Positions 42,243 through 53,449 of a DNA stretch of 64,000 bases are shown in pieces. The notes under the pieces were generated by a model. That model was not told the origin of the DNA, made no database searches, and saw only the letters and a list, made by a program, of their open reading frames with translations. Origin of the DNA: Sphingosinicella terrae (GTDB lineage Bacteria; Pseudomonadota; Alphaproteobacteria; Sphingomonadales; Sphingomonadaceae). A program made the position numbers and the translations under genes. Positions within the stretch are counted from its first letter, which is position 1; every line of letters starts with the position of its first letter. The stretch lies in NCBI RefSeq assembly GCF_003347635.1, contig NZ_QDFY01000001.1, positions 496,001 to 560,000 on the forward strand. The letters run 5' to 3'.

Positions 42243-43913
42243 TCAGGATAGGCCGACGATCAGGCCGCGTTCGTCGACGTCCATGCCTTCGGCCGAGGGC
42301 ACGCTGGGCAGGCCAGGCATCGTCATCAGGTCGCCGCACACGGCGACGACGAAGCCGGCGCCGGCGGCGAGGCGGACCTCCCGCACGGGCACGACATGGT
42401 GGCTCGGCGCGCCGAGCAAAGCGGGGTCGGTCGAGAAGCTGTACTGGGTCTTCGCCATGCAGACCTGGAGATGGCCGTAGCCGTCCCGCTCCCACTGGTG
42501 GAGCTGATTGCGTACACCCGAATTGGCGATCGCCTCGTCGGCCCGGTAGATCCGGGTCGCGATCGTGCTGATCTTGTCGAACAGTCTGAGTTCGCTGTCG
42601 TAAAGCGGCGCGAACTGGGCTCCGCCCGCCTCGGCGATCGCCGCCACCCGCTCGGCCAGCGCCTCGGCACCGGCCCCGCCGTCGGCCCAATGCGTGGCGA
42701 GCACCGCCTCGACGCCATGGGCAGCGGCTATCTCGCGTACCGCCTCGACCTCCGCTGCGGTGTCGGTGCCGAAATGGTTGATAGCGACGACGGCGGGGAC
42801 GCCGAACTGACGGATATTCTCGATATGGCGGGCGAGATTGATCCCGCCGGCTCTCACCGCGGCGACATTCTCGGAGGTGAGATCGTTCTTGGAAACGCCG
42901 CCATTATATTTGAGCGCCCGCACCGTCGCGACGATGACGGCGGCGGCCGGATGCAGCCCTGCCTGGCGGCACTTGATGTCGAAGAACTTCTCGGCGCCGA
43001 GGTCGGCGCCGAAGCCGGCCTCGGTGACGACATAGTCGGCGAGGCCGAGCCCGGCGCGGGTGGCGATGACCGAGTTGCAGCCATGGGCGATGTTGCCGAA
43101 CGGTCCGCCGTGGATGAAGGCCGGGTTGTTCTCGAGCGTCTGGACGAGATTGGGCCTGATCGCCTGGGCGAGCAGGACGGTCATTGCGCCTTGGGCCTCG
43201 AGATCGCGCGCCGTCACCGCACTCTTGTCGCGGCGATAGCCGACGACGATGCGGCCGAGCCGCTCGCGAAGGTCGGCCAGATCCTCGGCGAGGCACAATA
43301 TCGCCATGATCTCCGAGGCGACGGTGATGTCGAAGCCGGATTCGCGCGGAAAGCCGTTGCCGACGCCGCCGAGCGACTGGACGATGTGGCGGAGCGCACG
43401 ATCGTTCATGTCGATCACCCGCTTCCAGACGATCCGGCGAACGTCGATGTCGAGCTTGTTGCCCCAGTGGATGTGGTTGTCGAGCAAAGCGGCGAGGAGA
43501 TTGTGGGCGCTGGTGATGGCGTGAAAATCACCGGTGAAATGGAGATTGATCTCCTCCATCGGCACGACCTGGGCATAGCCGCCGCCGGCGGCGCCCCCCT
43601 TCATGCCGAAGCAGGGGCCGAGCGAGGGCTCGCGCAGGCACAGGATCGTCTTGCGCCCGATCCGGTTGAGGCCGTCGGCGAGGCCGACCGACGTCGTCGT
43701 CTTGCCTTCGCCCGGCGGGGTAGGGTTGATCGCGGTGACGAGGATGAGCTTGCCCTGCGGCTGGCCGCGACGGGAGGCGAGCCAATCGAGCGAAATCTTG
43801 GCCTTGGTCCGGCCATAAGGCTCGACCGCCTCGTCCGGGATGCCGAGCCGGGCGGCGATCTCGTTGATGGGAAGCAGCTTCGCGGCGCGCGAAATCTCGA
43901 TGTCCTTCGGCAT
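42243..43913 (-). CDS. fhs: Formate-tetrahydrofolate ligase
   Basis: 556 residues. ATP loop [10 protein letters not shown] at 64-73, [24 protein letters not shown] in parts, and FTGDFHAIT are signature blocks. It makes 10-formyl-THF from formate, ATP and THF, feeding purine synthesis and Met-tRNA formylation. No folD or other one-carbon gene is adjacent. Separated from the LuxR gene by about 75 bases, same strand. Confidence 0.97.
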   Translation of the reverse strand: MPKDIEISRAAKLLPINEIAARLGIPDEAVEPYGRTKAKISLDWLASRRGQPQGKLILVTAINPTPPGEGKTTTSVGLADGLNRIGRKTILCLREPSLGPCFGMKGGAAGGGYAQVVPMEEINLHFTGDFHAITSAHNLLAALLDNHIHWGNKLDIDVRRIVWKRVIDMNDRALRHIVQSLGGVGNGFPRESGFDITVASEIMAILCLAEDLADLRERLGRIVVGYRRDKSAVTARDLEAQGAMTVLLAQAIRPNLVQTLENNPAFIHGGPFGNIAHGCNSVIATRAGLGLADYVVTEAGFGADLGAEKFFDIKCRQAGLHPAAAVIVATVRALKYNGGVSKNDLTSENVAAVRAGGINLARHIENIRQFGVPAVVAINHFGTDTAAEVEAVREIAAAHGVEAVLATHWADGGAGAEALAERVAAIAEAGGAQFAPLYDSELRLFDKISTIATRIYRADEAIANSGVRNQLHQWERDGYGHLQVCMAKTQYSFSTDPALLGAPSHHVVPVREVRLAAGAGFVVAVCGDLMTMPGLPSVPSAEGMDVDERGLIVGLS

Positions 43914-43983
43914 CCGTCCCCCTCATTTTGTATGTGTCGGTTACGGATGCATAACTGATTGGCGCAGGGAGGGGGAGGGGACG

Positions 43984-44382
43984 TCAAGCATCCCAGTCAG
44001 CGCGCCGCTCGCCGCCGCAGCCGCGCACCCGGGCGCCGTCGGCGATGACCGTCACCTGATGTGCGTAGCCATGGCCGCTCATCGCGTCGTTGCAGCGTGC
44101 TTCGACGATATCGACGGTGAGCCGCCGGGTATCGTAACGGCGTCCGGCCATCGTCGGATCAGGATCGGGGCGCGGAGCGCTGATCCGGGTCTCGCCATAA
44201 TTGCCGACATAGGTCATGCGGCCGCCGGCGATGGCGAGGCTCCAGCCCGGCTCCTGGCCGAGCGCGCGATAATTCTCCGCGGCAGGCGGCGGCATCGTGA
44301 TGGCAGGATAGGCACAGGCGGCCGCGAAGCCCGCCATCGCATAAGCAGGCCATTTCGGCATGGTGATCCGGGGGCGTCTCAT
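43984..44382 (-). CDS. COG3650-like lipoprotein
   Basis: 132 residues. A short N-terminal hydrophobic run ends in AAAC, a plausible lipobox; ATG 44361 is an alternative start seven codons in. The domain ENYRALGQEPGWSLAIAGGRMTYVGNYGE parallels SFRALGTEPFWAINIADGRMTFEAPD of the next gene, and both share the pattern EARCNDAMSGHGYAHQVTV / ERCSDGMSDRIYAETVRA and a CGG ending. Function unknown; periplasmic or outer-membrane anchored. Confidence 0.7.
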   Translation of the reverse strand: MRRPRITMPKWPAYAMAGFAAACAYPAITMPPPAAENYRALGQEPGWSLAIAGGRMTYVGNYGETRISAPRPDPDPTMAGRRYDTRRLTVDIVEARCNDAMSGHGYAHQVTVIADGARVRGCGGERRADWDA

Positions 44383-44449
44383 GACGCCCGACAGCGCGCG
44401 ACTGCCCGGGCCGTTCCCAACGATTCGCCGGCGTCACGAACCCGGCGGA

Positions 44450-45133
44450 TCAGATCGCGCGTCGCAGCCTCATCGTCACGCCATTGCCGGAAAGCCGCAG
44501 GCTGTCGCCGTCCGGATGCTCGATCCGCACCGGCCCCTGCAGCATCTGCAGCGCCCGCCGCTCATGATCCATCCGCGGCTCCGGGCAGGCCATCCGGGTC
44601 GAGATCACCGCACCCGGCATGAACGTTCCGTCGCCGGCCGCATAGGGACCGGAGAAGCGGTTGCAGCCGGCCTGGCCGCTCAGCCGGTCGCCGGTGAAAC
44701 CCAGATGGTAGGTCTCGCCGCTCACCGGGCGGCCGTCTATCTCGACGATCGTCCATTGCGTGTCGGCCAGGCTCGCCGGCGGCACGATGTCGCCGCCGCA
44801 GCCGCTCAGCTCGCGACCGTCGACGCGGGCGCGCACGGTCTCGGCGTAGATGCGGTCGCTCATTCCGTCGCTGCACCTTTCGGGGCGCGAATCGAGGACG
44901 ATGCGCGGCGTTTCCCAGCGACGGCCTTGAGCCGTCCGGCGTGGCGCCGGCGCCGGCACGGAGAAAGTTTCAATGTCCGGTGCCTCGAAGGTCATCCGGC
45001 CGTCGGCGATATTGATCGCCCAGAACGGCTCGGTGCCGAGTGCGCGGAACGACTCCGAGGGAGTCGTCGGCCCTGCGGGCACGGTGGCGCATCCTGCAAC
45101 GAGCAAGGCGAGGAGGGGGAAGGTACGCATCAC
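44450..45133 (-). CDS. Lipoprotein with COG3650-like and META/HslJ domains
   Basis: 227 residues. Lipobox VAGC places the lipid at Cys15. Residues 25-120 resemble the neighbouring lipoprotein; from about 122 a META domain follows (LADTQWTIVEIDGRPVSG, SGQAGCNRFSGPYAAGDGTF). In other bacteria the HslJ META domain has a role in novobiocin resistance. The gene lies 67 bases from its shorter paralogue, so a duplication with gain or loss of the META domain is likely. Confidence 0.8.
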   Translation of the reverse strand: MMRTFPLLALLVAGCATVPAGPTTPSESFRALGTEPFWAINIADGRMTFEAPDIETFSVPAPAPRRTAQGRRWETPRIVLDSRPERCSDGMSDRIYAETVRARVDGRELSGCGGDIVPPASLADTQWTIVEIDGRPVSGETYHLGFTGDRLSGQAGCNRFSGPYAAGDGTFMPGAVISTRMACPEPRMDHERRALQMLQGPVRIEHPDGDSLRLSGNGVTMRLRRAI

Positions 45134-45188
45134 GGCAGGATAGGCCCGGCTGCCGGAACTGTCGATGAACGGCCGTTCGGCAAATCTC

Positions 45189-45986
45189 TCACCCCCGCCG
45201 GAACTGGTTGACCACCTCGTAGACCATCACGGCGGTGGCGATCGCGGCGTTGAGGCTGTCGGCCTTGCCGAGCATCGGGATCTTGACCAGAAGGTCGCAC
45301 TCGGACTCGTAGGCAGGCGGCAGCCCGGCCTGCTCGTTGCCGACCAGAATGAAGGCCGGCGATGCATACAGAGGCTGCTGATAGTCCTGGCTGGCGTTGA
45401 GGCTGGTGCCGATCAGCTGGCCCTTCCCGGCGCGCAGCCAGAGCAGGAAATCCTCCCAGCGGGCGGCGGCGATGCGCTGGGTGAACAGCGCGCCCATCGA
45501 GGCGCGCACCGCCTCGACCGAGAAGGGGTCCGCGCAATCGTCGATCAGGATGAGGCCGCCGGCGCCGGCGGCATCGCCGGTGCGAAGGATGGTGCCGATA
45601 TTGCCGGGGTCGCGAAGCGACTGGGCGACGATCCACAAGGGCGAGGCCGATCTATCGAGCCTGTCCAATCCGGTCTCGAAGGCGCGATAGACGCCGATCA
45701 CGGTCTGCGGATTGTCCTTGCCCGAGATCTTGTGGAGGATGTCCGCATTCGTCTCGATCGCTTCGCCGCCCTTGGCCTCGGTTTCGTCGATCAGCCGGTC
45801 GAGCAAGGGATGGCCGGCTTCGCTGTAGAAGAGCAGCTCCGGCAGGTGGCCGGCCTCGCGCGCCTCGGTGAGGATGCGCAGGCCCTCGCCGAGGAAGAGG
45901 CCCTCGCGGCGTCGGTTCTTCTTGTCGCGAAGCCCGCGCGCCTGCTTGACGAGCGGATTGGAGAAAGCGGTGACCTGGCGCGGCAT
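45189..45986 (-). CDS. SpoU/TrmH-family RNA methyltransferase
   Basis: 265 residues. The SPOUT motifs are SLRDPGNIGTILRTGDAAGA, AFILVGNEQAGLP and KIPMLGKADSLNAAIATAV, ordered as in 2'-O-ribose methyltransferases with a trefoil knot. An N-terminal substrate-binding domain of about 100 residues is present. Target (23S rRNA or tRNA) not determined. It lies 41 bases downstream of the HPr gene, same strand, possibly read from the same transcript. Confidence 0.9.
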   Translation of the reverse strand: MPRQVTAFSNPLVKQARGLRDKKNRRREGLFLGEGLRILTEAREAGHLPELLFYSEAGHPLLDRLIDETEAKGGEAIETNADILHKISGKDNPQTVIGVYRAFETGLDRLDRSASPLWIVAQSLRDPGNIGTILRTGDAAGAGGLILIDDCADPFSVEAVRASMGALFTQRIAAARWEDFLLWLRAGKGQLIGTSLNASQDYQQPLYASPAFILVGNEQAGLPPAYESECDLLVKIPMLGKADSLNAAIATAVMVYEVVNQFRRG

Positions 45987-46027
45987 CGGTCAGTCGCGCC
46001 CGGAGAACCCGGTGGGGGCGGGCCGCG

Positions 46028-46294
46028 TCATTCCTCGTGGAACCGCGCCTCGACCAGCTCGACCAGCTGCTCCAGCGCCTGCTCGGCGCCGAAGCCGCTG
46101 GCCGAGATGGTGATGGTGTCGCCCATCGCCGCGCCGAGCATCATCAGCCCCATGATCGAGGTCCCGCATACCTTGGTGCCGTCCTTCTCGACCTCGACCT
46201 GAGCGTCGAGGCCGGAGGCGATGGTGACGAACTTCGCGCTGGCGCGGGCATGGAGGCCGCGCTTGTTGCGCACCTCGACCGTACGACTGATCAA
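46028..46294 (-). CDS. HPr family phosphocarrier protein
   Basis: 88 residues. Active-site His15 in RGLHARASAKF and the regulatory Ser46 in CGTSIMGLMML, both in the spacing expected. Start overlaps the EIIA stop by four bases. Phosphorylated on His15 by an enzyme I that is not in this window, and on Ser46 by the HprK encoded nearby; it thus belongs to a regulatory (nitrogen-type) PTS rather than sugar uptake. Confidence 0.95.
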   Translation of the reverse strand: MISRTVEVRNKRGLHARASAKFVTIASGLDAQVEVEKDGTKVCGTSIMGLMMLGAAMGDTITISASGFGAEQALEQLVELVEARFHEE

Positions 46295-46698
46295 GCGGCG
46301 GCCTCGCCGAGTATCTCGGATGCCACCGATATGTACTTCCGCCCCGCCTCGCGCGCGGCGGCGACGGCGGCCTTGACGTCCATGGTCTTTCGCGCGCCCT
46401 CGAGACGTATCAGCATCGGCAGGTTGACGCCGGCGATCACCTCGATCTTGCCGCTCTTCATCAGCGAGATGGCGAGGTTGGACGGGGTGCCGCCGAACAG
46501 GTCGGTAAGGACGATGACGCCGCCGCCGTCATCGACCTTGGCGATCGCCTTGGCGATGTCGTCGCGGCGCGCCTCCATGTCGTCGTCAGGGCCGATGCAG
46601 ATCGGCTCGATCTTCTCCTGCGGCCCCACGACGTGCTCCATCGCGACGACGAATTCGACCGCGAGTCGGCCATGGGTAACCAGCACCAGACCAATCAT
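46291..46698 (-). CDS. EIIA-Man-type PTS protein
   Basis: 135 residues. Phosphorylated residue His9 in VLVTHGRLA; VLTDLFGGTPSNLA is the typical Man-family segment. No EIIB or EIIC is present, so it acts in regulation. Starts one base before the rapZ stop region, giving continuous translation. Confidence 0.92.
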   Translation of the reverse strand: MIGLVLVTHGRLAVEFVVAMEHVVGPQEKIEPICIGPDDDMEARRDDIAKAIAKVDDGGGVIVLTDLFGGTPSNLAISLMKSGKIEVIAGVNLPMLIRLEGARKTMDVKAAVAAAREAGRKYISVASEILGEAAA

Positions 46699-47667
46699 TC
46701 ATTCACCTTGAAATTCGTCGTCCGCCCCGTTGGTCGTCGAACCTGTCCCAGCTGATTCCGCCCCGGCGGATCGCTCGATGCCGTCGCGCGGTGGCGTGGC
46801 GAGATCGCGATGGGCCACCGTGGGCGAAAATCCCGCCGCACGCAACCGGCCAGCCACCCGTTCGGCGACATGTACCGATCTGTGACGGCCGCCGGTACAG
46901 CCGAACGCCACCGAGACATAGGATTTTCCTTCCGCCCGGTAGCGGGGGAGGAGGGTCAGCAGCAGCCCTTCGATGCGCTCGAGCGCGTCCTCATAGACCT
47001 CGTCCTCGGCGATATGCTGTGCCACCTTCCGATCGAGCCCGGTGAGCTCGCGCAGCGGCTTGTGCCAGTGCGGATTGCGCAGGAAGCGCATGTCGAAGAC
47101 GAGATCCGCATTGCGCGGCACGCCGCGGGAGAAGCCGAAGGAGATCACGGTCAGGGTCGGCGCGTCCTCGCCGCCGAAGCGATCGCGGACCTGCTGGCGC
47201 AGCAGGTTCGAATCGCTGTCGGTGGTATCGATGACATGGTCGGCCCAGCGCTTGAGCGGCGCCGTCAGCTCGCGCTCCTCGAGGATGCCGTCGGTGGCGG
47301 GCCGGTCCGGCGCGAGCGGATGGCGGCGGCGCGTCTCCGAATAGCGACGAAGGAGCTCCGGAGTCTGGCATTCGAGATAGAGCATCTCGACCCCCGCCGC
47401 ATGCTCCCTGGCCAACCGCTTGATCTGCTTGACGACGCCCTCCGCGTCGAAGCCGCGGGTGCGGCTGTCGAGCCCGATCGCCAGCGGCCGGGTGCGGTCG
47501 GCGCCCGCCGGCAGCGGCGTTGCCAGCAGGTGGCGCACCAGCGACAGCGGGAGGTTGTCGACCACTTCCCAGCCGAGATCCTCGAGCGTCTTGAGCACGG
47601 TCGTCTTGCCGGCACCGGACAGACCGGTGACGAGCAGGATACGCGAAGGATCGTCCGCGCGTGCCAA
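46699..47667 (-). CDS. rapZ: RNase adapter protein RapZ
   Basis: 322 residues. Walker A GLSGAGKT at residues 15-22, and the conserved C-terminal signature VAFGCTGGRHRSVHVAERVA. In E. coli RapZ directs RNase E against GlmZ; in alphaproteobacteria the function is less well known. The last 30 residues (GIERSAGAESAGTGSTTNGA) are low complexity. One base separates it from hprK. Confidence 0.95.
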   Translation of the reverse strand: MARADDPSRILLVTGLSGAGKTTVLKTLEDLGWEVVDNLPLSLVRHLLATPLPAGADRTRPLAIGLDSRTRGFDAEGVVKQIKRLAREHAAGVEMLYLECQTPELLRRYSETRRRHPLAPDRPATDGILEERELTAPLKRWADHVIDTTDSDSNLLRQQVRDRFGGEDAPTLTVISFGFSRGVPRNADLVFDMRFLRNPHWHKPLRELTGLDRKVAQHIAEDEVYEDALERIEGLLLTLLPRYRAEGKSYVSVAFGCTGGRHRSVHVAERVAGRLRAAGFSPTVAHRDLATPPRDGIERSAGAESAGTGSTTNGADDEFQGE

Positions 47668-47668
47668 T

Positions 47669-48109
47669 TCAGCTGTGAACCCCCAGGAGCTTGAGCGCCG
47701 CTTCTACCTTGATCGGCGCCGATGCCTCAAGCGCAGCCAGGCCGACCGTCGGCACTTTCACGCCGGCGATCATCCGCGCCTCGCCGGGTTCGGGCAGCCG
47801 CACCGGATCGGCGTCGAGATCGACCATCAGCGCCACCGGGACGTCGCGTTCGGCCGGAAGGTCGACGATGCCGATCCCCCGGATCTCGATCTTGCCGGCG
47901 ATCGTCTCCGGGGCGCTGGCGAGCAGCCGGCCGTCGATCCGTCGGACGAGCACGTAATCATCGCTGACCAGGGCTGCGCCGCGGTCGATCAGACGCAGTG
48001 CGAGGTCCGACTTGCCGCGGCCGGAGCGGCCGCCGATCAGCACGCCCTTGCCGCCGATGGCGACACAGGAGGCATGCACGGTTTCCGAGGACAGGGACGG
48101 TGACTTCAT
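47669..48109 (-). CDS. hprK: HPr kinase/phosphorylase, short alphaproteobacterial form
   Basis: 146 residues. Walker A GGRSGRGKS at 26-34, followed by SDDYVLVRR and the HPrK signature EIRGIGIVDL. It lacks the N-terminal domain of Gram-positive HprK, as is normal in alphaproteobacteria. It should phosphorylate Ser46 of the HPr encoded in the same operon. Overlaps chvG by four bases. Confidence 0.95.
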   Translation of the reverse strand: MKSPSLSSETVHASCVAIGGKGVLIGGRSGRGKSDLALRLIDRGAALVSDDYVLVRRIDGRLLASAPETIAGKIEIRGIGIVDLPAERDVPVALMVDLDADPVRLPEPGEARMIAGVKVPTVGLAALEASAPIKVEAALKLLGVHS

Positions 48110-49671
48110 GACGGGGCTCCCGGAAAGCGGACCACGAAGCGGGCGCCGCGGCGCCCGCCATGCCGGTCCTCGACGAGGATGCGGCCGCCATGGCCTTCGA
48201 CGATCGCCTTGGCGATAGCCAGCCCGAGGCCGGAATGACGGCCGAAATCCTCGGGCGGCCGGATACTGTGGAAGCGGTTGAACACCGCCTCGCGCGAGTC
48301 GGCCGGAACGCCGGGCCCCTCATCCTCGATCGTGACGATCACCGACCCGGCCACAGCGGCGGCACGGATCTCGACGAGGCCGCCGACTGGCGAAAAGGAA
48401 ATGGCGTTGTCGACGAGGTTGTCGACCAGTCGCGCGAGACGCGATTCGTCGCCGAGCACCACCGCCGTGCCGACGCGCGGCCGGGCGTAAGCGATCTGCA
48501 CGCCGTTGCCGGCCCGCGCTTCCCAGGAGGCGAGCATCGATTCGATCAGCGGGCCGAGATCGACCGGCTCGAACCGCGCGCGCGACAGCTCCGCGTCGAG
48601 ACGCGACGTTTCGGCAATGTCGACGACGAGGCGGTCGAGCCGTGCCACGTCCTCGCGGACGACGTCGAGCATCTGCCGGCGCAGCGCCGGATCCTCGACG
48701 CGCTCGAGCGTGTCGACGGCCGAGCGCAGCGACGCGAGGGGATTCTTGAGCTCGTGCGTGACGTCGGCGGCGAAGGCCTCGGTCGAATCGATGCGCTGGC
48801 GCAGGCTTTGGGTCATGTCGTGGAGCGCGCGGGCGAGCAGGCCGATTTCATCGCGGCGGCGCGGAAGCAGAGGCACGTCGACTTCGCGGGCGCGGCCCAA
48901 CCGGACCCGGTGCGCCGCCAGCGCAAGCTTGCGCAACGGGTTGGCGATGGTGCGGGCGAGGAAGCGCGACAGCAGCACCGAAAGGATGACGGTGCCGAGC
49001 AGGATCAGCGCGAGCGAGAAGCGCTCGGCGCGGACGACGCGGCGAATGTCGCGGGCATTGACCGTGAGCAGGAGCACGCCGGCCTCCGTCCCGCCGATGC
49101 GCACGGCCGCGCTGACATAGGGCGTGCCTTCGGGCGCGCGCCTGATCTCGACGGTGGGACCACCTTGCGCAAGCGCCGCCGCGCCTTCCGGCCAGGCTTC
49201 GAGGCGGTCGATCGCCGGCGGCTCGAACAGCGGCCGCCGGGGGGCGCCGACGATCGCATCGAAGCCGTTGTCGAGCGCCCGGGCGACGTCTCGGTACCAG
49301 GCCTCCGTCGCCGGGTCGCGAAGCTCGTAGGTCGGCGGCGCGCCGGCCCAGCTGTCGGCGCGCTTCGCCCCGGTCGCGTCGTAGAAGCGCAGCCGCACCC
49401 GCAGATCCTGGCCCAGGCGGACGAGCAGCGGCTGGCGCGCCTCGGCCGGAATCGCCTCGAGGACATGGGCGATCATCACCGTCTCGGAGCGGGTCTGCTC
49501 GAGCCGCGCCTCGGTCAGCCGGCTGCGGAAGCCGTCGAGATAGAAGAGGCTGCCGGCGAGGATGATGATGGCGAAGACGTTGACGGCGAGGATGCGGTGG
49601 CGCAGCGACACGCGGCGCGTCCAGCCAAGCCCCAGACCCAGACCCAGCTCGGTCTCATCACTCCTCCGCAA
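48106..49671 (-). CDS. chvG: Sensor histidine kinase ChvG-like
   Basis: 521 residues. Membrane segments at about 28-46 and 218-238 frame a periplasmic sensor domain; HAMP region ([19 protein letters not shown]) then the H box [13 protein letters not shown] with His306, N, G1 (DEGPGVP) and G2 ([10 protein letters not shown]) boxes. The N-terminus carries a GLGLGLG run encoded by a CTGGGT hexanucleotide repeat. With ChvI, it responds to envelope or acid stress in related bacteria. Overlaps chvI by 14 bases. Confidence 0.93.
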   Translation of the reverse strand: MRRSDETELGLGLGLGWTRRVSLRHRILAVNVFAIIILAGSLFYLDGFRSRLTEARLEQTRSETVMIAHVLEAIPAEARQPLLVRLGQDLRVRLRFYDATGAKRADSWAGAPPTYELRDPATEAWYRDVARALDNGFDAIVGAPRRPLFEPPAIDRLEAWPEGAAALAQGGPTVEIRRAPEGTPYVSAAVRIGGTEAGVLLLTVNARDIRRVVRAERFSLALILLGTVILSVLLSRFLARTIANPLRKLALAAHRVRLGRAREVDVPLLPRRRDEIGLLARALHDMTQSLRQRIDSTEAFAADVTHELKNPLASLRSAVDTLERVEDPALRRQMLDVVREDVARLDRLVVDIAETSRLDAELSRARFEPVDLGPLIESMLASWEARAGNGVQIAYARPRVGTAVVLGDESRLARLVDNLVDNAISFSPVGGLVEIRAAAVAGSVIVTIEDEGPGVPADSREAVFNRFHSIRPPEDFGRHSGLGLAIAKAIVEGHGGRILVEDRHGGRRGARFVVRFPGAPS

Positions 49672-50365
49672 AGCGGTACCCGACGCCGTAGAGCGTCTCG
49701 ATGGCCTTGAAGGTGGGATCGACCTCGCGGAACTTGCGGCGCATCCGCTTGATGTGGCTGTCGATCGTGCGATCGTCGACGTAGATGTCGTCCTGATAGG
49801 CGACGTCCATCAATTGGTTGCGCGACTTGACCACGCCGGGTCGCTGAGCGAGCGCCTCGAGGATCATGAACTCGGTCACGGTCAGGGTGACGTCGCCGCC
49901 GTTCCAGGTGACCCGGTGCCGCGCCGGGTCCATGCGCAGCCGCCCGCGCGCGATCTCGATCGCTTCCGCCGCCTCGCTTTCCTCCGGGGGACGCGCCCGC
50001 ATCTCGGTGCGGCGCAGCACTGCCCGGATGCGGGCGAGCAGCAGCCTCTGCGAGAAAGGCTTGGCGACATAATCGTCGGCGCCCATCGCAAGACCGAGCG
50101 CCTCGTCGAGCTCCTCGTCCTTCGAGGTCAGGAAGATGACCGGGAAGTCGCAGCGCTCGCGCAGCCGCCTCAGCAGCTCCATCCCGTCCATGCGCGGCAT
50201 CTTGATGTCGAGAATGGCGAGGTCCGGTGGATTTTCGACGAGCGCCTTCAGCGCCGCTTCACCGTCCGAATAGAGGCGCGTGACGAACCCCTCCGACTGG
50301 AGGGTGACTGACAGCGATGTCAAAATATTGCGGTCGTCGTCGACGAGCGCGATGGTCACCGACAT
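49658..50365 (-). CDS. chvI: Response regulator ChvI-like (OmpR/PhoB type)
   Basis: 235 residues. Receiver domain with acidic pocket DDD at 9-11, phospho-acceptor Asp53 (LAILDIKMP) and KPF; the C-terminal winged helix ends [10 protein letters not shown]. Shares the operon with its kinase and the PTS regulatory genes, divergent from pckA across a 148-base gap. Confidence 0.95.
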   Translation of the reverse strand: MSVTIALVDDDRNILTSLSVTLQSEGFVTRLYSDGEAALKALVENPPDLAILDIKMPRMDGMELLRRLRERCDFPVIFLTSKDEELDEALGLAMGADDYVAKPFSQRLLLARIRAVLRRTEMRARPPEESEAAEAIEIARGRLRMDPARHRVTWNGGDVTLTVTEFMILEALAQRPGVVKSRNQLMDVAYQDDIYVDDRTIDSHIKRMRRKFREVDPTFKAIETLYGVGYRFAEE

Positions 50366-50513
50366 CTTGCGCTTTTCCTTCCCCGACGCGGGTTTAGCGG
50401 CGGCCGCGGCGGGGCGCCACCCTTTGACGCGGCACCGCCCCTCCGATATGGCCGGCCCATGGATGAGGCCCGCTTGCGGGCTGCCACTTATACTATTTTA
50501 TAGGGGAGTTGAG
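50366..50513. promoter_or_regulatory. Divergent promoter region of chvI and pckA
   Basis: The 148-base gap ends in an A/T-rich patch TATACTATTTTATA at 50489-50502, unusual in this GC-rich sequence and a candidate -10 element of pckA, followed by GGGGAG as ribosome-binding site. The -35 could not be fixed by eye. ChvI may act here; inferred from position only. Confidence 0.4.
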
Positions 50514-52163
<1,650 letters not shown>

Positions 52164-52187
52164 GCCCCCGCATCCGCAGTCCTTCCA

Positions 52188-52225
52188 GGGAGCGCGCCGG
52201 GCGACCGGCGCGCTCCCTTCTTTTT
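52188..52225 (+). terminator. Rho-independent terminator of pckA
   Basis: A perfect 13-base stem GGGAGCGCGCCGG / CCGGCGCGCTCCC with a GCGA loop, 24 bases after the stop, followed by TTCTTTTT. The clearest intrinsic terminator in the window. Confidence 0.9.
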
Positions 52226-52241
52226 GCCTGGAGAAGACGAC

Positions 52242-52703
52242 ATGATCGAACCCGACCACAAGCCCCGCCTGTTCGCCGACGACGCGGCGATCCGCCGCAT
52301 CGGCGAGGGCCTGCTCGCCTGTACCCTGGCCAAGGCGGATTGGACCCACGAGGCTCATCTCGCCACGTGCGCCTGGCTCATTCTGGAGCGTCCCGAGATA
52401 CTGCCGGAGCGCGACCTTCCGGCGATCATCCGCCGCTACAATGAAAGCGTCGGCGGGGTGAACGACGAGACGCAGGGCTATCACGAGACGATCACGCAGC
52501 TGTTCATCCGCGGCGTCCGCCGGAGCCTGAAGAGGAGCGAAGGGGCAGGCGGGCTGGCCGCGCGGGTCAACGCGCTGCTGCTGGGCGAGGAGGGGCGGCG
52601 GGAATGGCCGCTCAGATATTACAGCCGGGAGCGGCTGTTCTCGGCGGAGGCGCGTCTGGAGTGGGCCGATCCCGATCTCGGAAGAGCATTACCGGTTCCA
52701 TAG
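52242..52703 (+). CDS. Conserved-type hypothetical protein
   Basis: 153 residues from ATG 52242, with GGAGAAG upstream. Two His-rich motifs stand out, WTHEAHLATC near residue 33 and GYHETITQLF near 79, together with IIRRYNESVGGVND; this pairing could bind metal. No signal peptide or membrane segment, and no named family is recalled. It starts just after the pckA terminator, so it probably has its own promoter within a very short gap or relies on read-through. Confidence 0.65.
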   Translation: MIEPDHKPRLFADDAAIRRIGEGLLACTLAKADWTHEAHLATCAWLILERPEILPERDLPAIIRRYNESVGGVNDETQGYHETITQLFIRGVRRSLKRSEGAGGLAARVNALLLGEEGRREWPLRYYSRERLFSAEARLEWADPDLGRALPVP

Positions 52704-52765
52704 GAGGCGACTGCCCCTTCGCCTCATGCGACCTCCGTTGAGGTGATGGCTACGGAGAGCGGGCG

Positions 52766-53155
52766 CTACGCCCGCGGCCGCCTCTCCGCGGCCAGCCGTG
52801 CGCGCGCCCACAGGCAATAGCCCAATGTCACGACCATCCCCGTCGCCACCGCAGCCGTTCCAAGCCAGATCGCGACCGGTATCGGGGCGAAGGCCCAGAG
52901 CGCGGCATAGAGGAGGCCGCTCAGCACGAACGCCCATCCGCTCACCCGCGCGATGCGCTGGGCGCAGGCGGTGGGAGCGACCACCTTGGGCGCGCGATTG
53001 CCATAGAAAGCGATCATCAGACCATTCATGCCGATGACGATCCGAAGGACGGAGTCCTGATCGATATGCCCCTGGTCGCGGGCGAAGGACGCGGCGAGCG
53101 CCAGCAGCACGATGCCGCCGCCCCAGGCCAGACCGGTGAGAAGCTCCTTCTTCAT
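52766..53155 (-). CDS. Small membrane protein linked to an ArsR regulator
   Basis: 129 residues from ATG 53155. About four membrane segments (GLAWGGGIVLLALAASF, VIGMNGLMIAFYG, SGWAFVLSGLLYAALWAF, IWLGTAAVATGMVVTLGYCL) and a basic C-terminus. Its start overlaps the stop of the ArsR gene by four bases (ATGA), so it is co-translated. Such ArsR-membrane protein pairs resemble SdpR/SdpI arrangements; homology to SdpI itself cannot be confirmed. Confidence 0.7.
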   Translation of the reverse strand: MKKELLTGLAWGGGIVLLALAASFARDQGHIDQDSVLRIVIGMNGLMIAFYGNRAPKVVAPTACAQRIARVSGWAFVLSGLLYAALWAFAPIPVAIWLGTAAVATGMVVTLGYCLWARARLAAERRPRA

Positions 53156-53448
53156 CGCGCAGGCTCCTTGCTCGCCGACGGCGCCTCGACGCCCAGGCCG
53201 AACGAATGGGCGAAGCCCAGCAGCGCCTCTTCGAGCACCGAGAGCTTCAGATGGTAGATGACGGACTTGCCGGCCTTCTCGGCATGGACGAGGTCGGCTT
53301 CCTTCAGCACCGCGAAGTGGGCCGACATGGTCGGCTTCGACACGTCGAAATGGCCGCACAGATCGCCGGCGCTCAGTGGACTGTCGCGCAGCAGCTGCAG
53401 CACGCGCCGACGCGTCGGATCGGAGAGGGCCTTGAACACGGTCGCCAT
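53152..53448 (-). CDS. ArsR-family (SdpR-like) autorepressor
   Basis: 98 residues from ATG 53448; ATG 53484 would add 12 residues that run through a palindrome. Winged-helix segments are VFKALSDPTRRRVLQLL, LSAGDLCGHFDVSKPTMSAH and FAVLKEADLVHAEKAGKSV. No arsenic-binding Cys pair (ELCVCDL) is present, so the metal-sensing class is unlikely. The palindrome immediately before the start should be its own operator, and the transcript may be leaderless. Confidence 0.88.
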   Translation of the reverse strand: MATVFKALSDPTRRRVLQLLRDSPLSAGDLCGHFDVSKPTMSAHFAVLKEADLVHAEKAGKSVIYHLKLSVLEEALLGFAHSFGLGVEAPSASKEPAR

Positions 53449-53449
53449 G

